From contig CAYJFC010000017.1 in NCBI GenBank assembly GCA_964369625.1, positions 1-27,817 on the forward strand: a DNA stretch of 27,817 nucleotides. Direction: 5' to 3'. Origin of the DNA: CAKOSP01 sp964369625. Lineage in GTDB: Bacteria; Bacillota_I; Bacilli_A; RF39; UBA660. A program made the translations under genes and the position numbers. Position 1 is the stretch's first letter; each line of letters opens with the position of its first letter. The notes under the pieces are model-generated. The model made no database searches. It was not told the origin of the DNA and saw nothing but the letters and a program-made list of their open reading frames with translations. Positions 24,958 to 27,817 of this stretch are shown in pieces.

Positions 24958-25290
24958 TTGCTTAAGTTGGATTTGGAGTACAATAATGGAGTTCTTTTTA
25001 TGAGATTAAAAGGAAATCTTGAAAGAAAAAATACATATAAATTAAATAATTATTTAATACCAGTATTACTTAAACATAAAATTAAATATTTAGTATGTAA
25101 TTTATATGATTTAGAAAGGGTGGATGAGCCTGGTATAAATGCGCTTTTAAATACTAAGTGGGCTCTAAAGGTTAATAAAGGTAAATTCTATTTATGTGAT
25201 GTTCCTAAAAAGATGGACTTACTTGTTAAAAGGCTAAGAACGAAACCACTTTGTAATGAATTAAGTGCACTAAAAAAAATTCAGGTTTAA
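24958..25290 (+). CDS. spoIIAA: SpoIIAA-like STAS protein lacking the phospho-serine
   Basis: A 110-residue STAS-domain protein in the position of SpoIIAA, the anti-anti-sigma factor that frees SigmaF from SpoIIAB. The strand/turn YLVCNLYDLERVD and the C-terminal FYLCDVPKKM match the fold. In SpoIIAA the turn reads Asp-Ser-Ser-Gly, with the second serine (Ser58 in B. subtilis) phosphorylated by SpoIIAB. Here it is D56-E57-P58-G59, so neither serine remains. The start is TTG, supported by AAGGTGAG (24945-24952) 5 nt upstream. SigF follows after 5 nt. With spoIIAB absent, this protein may be a relic, a constitutive binder, or re-purposed. Confidence 0.8.
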   Translation: MLKLDLEYNNGVLFMRLKGNLERKNTYKLNNYLIPVLLKHKIKYLVCNLYDLERVDEPGINALLNTKWALKVNKGKFYLCDVPKKMDLLVKRLRTKPLCNELSALKKIQV

Positions 25291-25295
25291 AAGAA

Positions 25296-25943
25296 ATGGA
25301 TAAAAAAGAAGTTTTAGATGAAAATATAAAAACCATTTATAAACTTGCTTCTTCATTTTATGGAGCAGAGAAAGAAGATTTGATTCAAGCAGGAATTGTT
25401 GGTTTATATAAAGCTTTAGAAAATTATAAACCTAATGAAACATGTAAATTTAGTACTTATGCATATAATTATATATTTGGAGAAATGTATTTATTTGTTA
25501 ATAAAAATAAAGCGCTTAAAATAAGTAAAGATACACTTAAAATGTATAAATATATTGAAAAAGTAAGATTTGAATTAGCGCAGGAAAAAGGATATGTACC
25601 TAGTAATTACGAATTATCTAGTATTATAAATTTAGATGTAAATACAATAGATTTTGCATGTAACTGCGCTATTAATACATTATCGCTTGAATCAGAAAAT
25701 GAAAGTGATCGTAGTTTATATGAAACTATAAGTAAAGATGAAACGATTACGCAAGATGATAAGTTAATGCTATACTCGGGGCTTGAAAATTTATCAAATG
25801 ATCAAAGAGTAATACTTGAAGAAAGATATTTTAATGATGAAACACAGGCAAATGTAGCAAGAAAATTAAAAATGACACAGGTAATGGTTTCAAGACTTGA
25901 AAAAAAAGCAGTTAATAATATGAGAGAATATATGATGCAGTAG
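25296..25943 (+). CDS. sigF: Sporulation sigma factor SigmaF
   Basis: A 215-residue SigmaF/SigmaG-type sigma-70 factor directing early forespore transcription. Region 2 (about 12-75) includes EKEDLIQAGIVGLYKALENY and FSTYAYNYIFGEM. Region 3 is at about 85-130 and region 4 at about 160-212, with the helix-turn-helix ANVARKLKMTQVMVSRLEKK (184-203) closely resembling SigF/SigG of Bacillus. It is about 40 residues shorter than B. subtilis SigF, mainly at the N-terminus: the segment before region 2.1 is missing. The 5-nt gap from spoIIAA and the weak ribosome site suggest coupled translation. The spoIIAA/sigF/spoVA context favours SigmaF over SigmaG. Confidence 0.9.
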   Translation: MDKKEVLDENIKTIYKLASSFYGAEKEDLIQAGIVGLYKALENYKPNETCKFSTYAYNYIFGEMYLFVNKNKALKISKDTLKMYKYIEKVRFELAQEKGYVPSNYELSSIINLDVNTIDFACNCAINTLSLESENESDRSLYETISKDETITQDDKLMLYSGLENLSNDQRVILEERYFNDETQANVARKLKMTQVMVSRLEKKAVNNMREYMMQ

Positions 25944-25962
25944 TATATATTCTCTTTTTTTT
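25923..25962 (+). terminator. Terminator after sigF
   Basis: AGAGAATATAT (25923-25933) pairs with ATATATTCTCT (25945-25955) over 11 bp, followed by T8. It includes the sigF stop codon and separates the spoIIA-type unit from spoVA. Confidence 0.85.
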
Positions 25963-25972
25963 ATTCATAATA
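25943..25972 (+). promoter_or_regulatory. Candidate SigmaG/SigmaF promoter of spoVA
   Basis: GTATA (25943-25947) and CATAATA (25966-25972) are 18 bp apart. They fit the forespore sigma pattern GYATA...CATnnTA known from Bacillus, and spoVA is SigmaG-dependent there. The -35 part overlaps the sigF terminator hairpin. The implied start near 25978 excludes the ATG at 25976 and favours the TTG at 25988. Confidence 0.55.
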
Positions 25973-25987
25973 TAGATGGTGATTATT

Positions 25988-26425
25988 TTGGATAAAGAAG
26001 AATATAAAAAACTGGTAAAAGAGTATAACCCAAAAGAAAATAGATTAAAAAAATTTTTAATATCATTTTTAGTAGGTGGTTTTATTGGTTTTTTAGGAGA
26101 AGTTATTGTTGATATTTTAATGAAAAGTTTTGTATTACCAGAAATTTATGCGTATGCTATTTTAGCAATGATTATAATTTTTGTAACGTCTTTATTTACT
26201 GCGATGGGATTTTTTGATAACTGGGTAACTAAAATTAAATGTGGTCTTATTATCCCAACTTCAGGTTTTGCACATTCAGTAACTAGTAGTGCACTTGATT
26301 ATAAAAAAGATGGACTAATAACTGGACTAGGTGCTAACTTCTTTAAACTGGCTGGTTCTGTAATTCTTTATGGAATTATATCTTCTTTTATATTAGTGAT
26401 TGTGAGGGTGATACTTGGTGTCTAG
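25988..26425 (+). CDS. spoVAC: Stage V sporulation protein AC
   Basis: An inner-membrane protein of the SpoVA channel, which moves Ca-dipicolinic acid into the forespore and releases it at germination; SpoVAC itself is described as a mechanosensitive channel. A TTG start at 25988 gives 145 residues beginning MDKEEYKKL, which matches the Bacillus N-terminus. GGTGAT (25978-25983) precedes it. An ATG at 25976 is possible but lies at the predicted transcript start. Hydrophobic helices lie near 22-42, 52-75 and 115-143. The signature PTSGFAHSVTSSALDYKKDG is present, and FKLAGSVI follows it. The end overlaps the spoVAD start. Confidence 0.93.
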   Translation: MDKEEYKKLVKEYNPKENRLKKFLISFLVGGFIGFLGEVIVDILMKSFVLPEIYAYAILAMIIIFVTSLFTAMGFFDNWVTKIKCGLIIPTSGFAHSVTSSALDYKKDGLITGLGANFFKLAGSVILYGIISSFILVIVRVILGV

Positions 26426-27392
26426 TATAAAATTTAAAAGTGTATATATTAAGGATTATTACACAGTAGTAGGTCCACTTGAAAAAGATAGTAAATTAAA
26501 AAAATATGATGAAGCATTAGATGATTATTATTATGGAGAAAAAACTTTTGAAAAAGCAGAAATTAAAATGCAAAAATCTGTTATTAATAATTTACTTAAT
26601 AAAAATAATTTATTAGAAGAAGAAATTAATTTATTAGTAGGGGGAGACTTAATAAATCAAATTTCTATTACAAATTATACTTTAAGAGATTATAAAATCC
26701 CTTTTTTAGGTGTTTACTCGGCTTGCTCTACATTTACAGAAAGTTTGTTATTAGCATCAACTTATGTAGATAATTATAAATATAAAAATGTTTTTGCGCT
26801 TACATCAAGCCATAATTTGACTGCAGAAAGGCAATATAGATATCCAGTTGAATATGGCTCGCCAAGACCACACACAGCTACATTTACATCTACTGGTGCT
26901 GCTGGGTGTATTGTCACTAATGAAAAACAAAAAATAAAAATAGAAAGTGCAACAATTGGTAAAGTTATTGATATGGGAATAAATGATGTAAATCATATGG
27001 GAGCAGTTATGGCTCCAGCTGCTGGAGATACTTTAAATAAACATTTAAAAGATTTTAAAAGGGATATCAATTATTATGATTTAATTGTTACTGGAGATCT
27101 AGGTTGTATAGGTATTAATATTTTTACTGATTATATTAAAAGAGTATATGATTTAAAAATAAAAAAATATACAGATTGTGGTTGTGAACTGTTTTTAAAA
27201 ACTCAAGATACTTATGCTGGAGGATCTGGACCTGTATGTATGCCAATAGTTTTATTTAATAAAATATTAACTAAAACAAAATATAAAAAAATATTACTAC
27301 TTGCAACAGGATCTCTTCATTCACCTAATTTAGTTAATCAACATAATACAATACCGGCGATATCACATGCTATAAGTTTGGAGGTAGAGTAA
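26418..27392 (+). CDS. spoVAD: Stage V sporulation protein AD
   Basis: The soluble, thiolase-fold dipicolinic-acid-binding subunit of the SpoVA complex. A GTG start at 26418 gives 324 residues, close to B. subtilis SpoVAD (338); GAGGGTGA (26404-26411) is 6 nt upstream. A TTG at 26415 is the alternative. The thiolase-like stretch GVYSACSTFTESL has C103, and SSHNLTAERQYRYPVEYG and the Gly-rich GDLGCIGI and YAGGSGPVCMP segments are typical of the family. It overlaps spoVAC by 8 nt and spoVAE by 1 nt, so all three are translationally coupled. Confidence 0.96.
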   Translation: MSSIKFKSVYIKDYYTVVGPLEKDSKLKKYDEALDDYYYGEKTFEKAEIKMQKSVINNLLNKNNLLEEEINLLVGGDLINQISITNYTLRDYKIPFLGVYSACSTFTESLLLASTYVDNYKYKNVFALTSSHNLTAERQYRYPVEYGSPRPHTATFTSTGAAGCIVTNEKQKIKIESATIGKVIDMGINDVNHMGAVMAPAAGDTLNKHLKDFKRDINYYDLIVTGDLGCIGINIFTDYIKRVYDLKIKKYTDCGCELFLKTQDTYAGGSGPVCMPIVLFNKILTKTKYKKILLLATGSLHSPNLVNQHNTIPAISHAISLEVE

Positions 27393-27742
27393 TGAATTTT
27401 CTATATGCTTTTTTAGTAGCAGGAATGCTCTGCGCAATAGGCCAAATAATTCTTGATAATACTAAATTAACTCCAGGACATATTACATCACTATTTACAG
27501 TACTTGGTTCTATTCTTTCATTTTTTGGTATATATCAAAAGTTAATTGATATATCAGGTTCTGGTGCTACAGTTATAATATCTAATTTTGGTCATTTATT
27601 ATACCAAGGTGCAATAGAAGGATATCAAGATATTGGCTTTTTAGGAATATTTACAAATTTTCTAGAGAAATCATCTGCAGCTTTAGTTGCAGCAGTAGTA
27701 TTTGCATTTTTAGTTAGTTTGTTTTTTAAACCAAAACATTAA
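27392..27742 (+). CDS. spoVAE: Stage V sporulation protein AE
   Basis: A 116-residue membrane protein of the SpoVA dipicolinate channel (SpoVAEb type). The N-terminus NFLYAFLVAGMLCAIGQIILDNTKLTPGH and the central SGSGATVIISNFGHLL are family signatures; three to four hydrophobic helices cover most of it. It starts in the TAATG overlap with spoVAD after GGAGGTAGAG. The set ends here: C, D and E are present, with no spoVAA, spoVAB or spoVAF in the cluster. This is the minimal Clostridium-like complement. Confidence 0.95.
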   Translation: MNFLYAFLVAGMLCAIGQIILDNTKLTPGHITSLFTVLGSILSFFGIYQKLIDISGSGATVIISNFGHLLYQGAIEGYQDIGFLGIFTNFLEKSSAALVAAVVFAFLVSLFFKPKH

Positions 27743-27769
27743 ATAATATTGAAAAATATTATTTTTTTT
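27742..27769 (+). terminator. Terminator of spoVA
   Basis: AATAATATT (27742-27750), GAAA loop, AATATTATT (27755-27763), then a T-run. It begins at the spoVAE stop codon. Confidence 0.88.
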
Positions 27770-27802
27770 GATAAACTTTAAATAGAATAGGATAGTGAAA
27801 TA

Positions 27803-27817
27803 ATGCAAGAAGAAATA
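27803..27817 (+). CDS. Possible start of a further gene, cut by the window end
   Basis: ATG followed by four open codons (Met-Gln-Glu-Glu-Ile), with AGGATAGTG upstream at 27789-27797 and TTGATA at 27768-27773. It is too short to identify. Confidence 0.35.

Noticed and set aside
1..27817. CRISPR arrays, insertion sequences, prophage genes or a new defence island
   Set aside because: I saw no regularly spaced repeats, transposase or integrase frames or long terminal inverted repeats. The HNH-like gene and AddAB have ordinary contexts.

Overview
The window is a strongly AT-rich stretch of a Gram-positive (Bacillota-type) chromosome. TGA acts as a stop (for example at 5571-5573 and 8564-8566) and TGG encodes Trp, so this is the standard code and not the Mycoplasma code. 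A pheST operon under a T-box riboswitch, many Shine-Dalgarno sites, short intergenic gaps, a phosphoketolase, a superoxide reductase and a sporulation cluster with Spo0A-box-like sites suggest an anaerobic, fermentative, probably spore-forming, gene-compact member of the Bacilli or a close relative, perhaps an uncultured gut lineage. That placement is inference; no rRNA is present.

Layout. 1-210: tRNA-His on the minus strand, with a promoter. 210-1490: a transglutaminase-like protein. 1492-5155: T-box leader plus pheS and pheT. 5177-9569: an HNH-like small protein, phosphoketolase, an HD-domain protein, a membrane-anchored unknown, and desulfoferrodoxin/superoxide reductase. 9588-11471: a radical SAM/SPASM protein that looks leaderless, and a DapB-fold dehydrogenase. 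11505-11675: a short zinc-ribbon gene on the minus strand. 11849-13538: a DUF362/ferredoxin protein and a membrane protein with an FtsX-ectodomain-like domain. 13651-15849: a U32 'peptidase' (RNA hydroxylase type), also apparently leaderless. 15850-17550: an unknown on the minus strand, a MazG-like enzyme, a 27-residue peptide, and a CmpB-type membrane protein on the minus strand. 17641-19443: a second, larger transglutaminase-like paralogue. 19492-24847: addB and addA, a recombinational nuclease/helicase pair with a very short AddB. 24861-27742: two Spo0A-box-like sites, then spoIIAA, sigF, spoVAC, spoVAD and spoVAE. The window ends in the first codons of another gene.

The most interesting part is the right end. 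The order matches the spoIIA-spoVA neighbourhood of spore formers, but spoIIAB (the anti-sigma factor/kinase) is missing: spoIIAA and sigF are 5 nt apart. The remaining SpoIIAA also has Glu-Pro where the family has the Ser-Ser pair containing the phosphorylated serine. Together these point to loss or rewiring of the partner switch that normally confines SigmaF activity to the forespore. A SigmaF/SigmaG-like promoter precedes spoVAC, and Spo0A-type boxes precede spoIIAA, so the transcriptional cascade seems to remain while the post-translational switch has gone. Secondary points of interest are a stand-alone FtsX-ectodomain-like protein, an AddB with no visible P-loop, two leaderless genes, and the transglutaminase-like paralogue pair.
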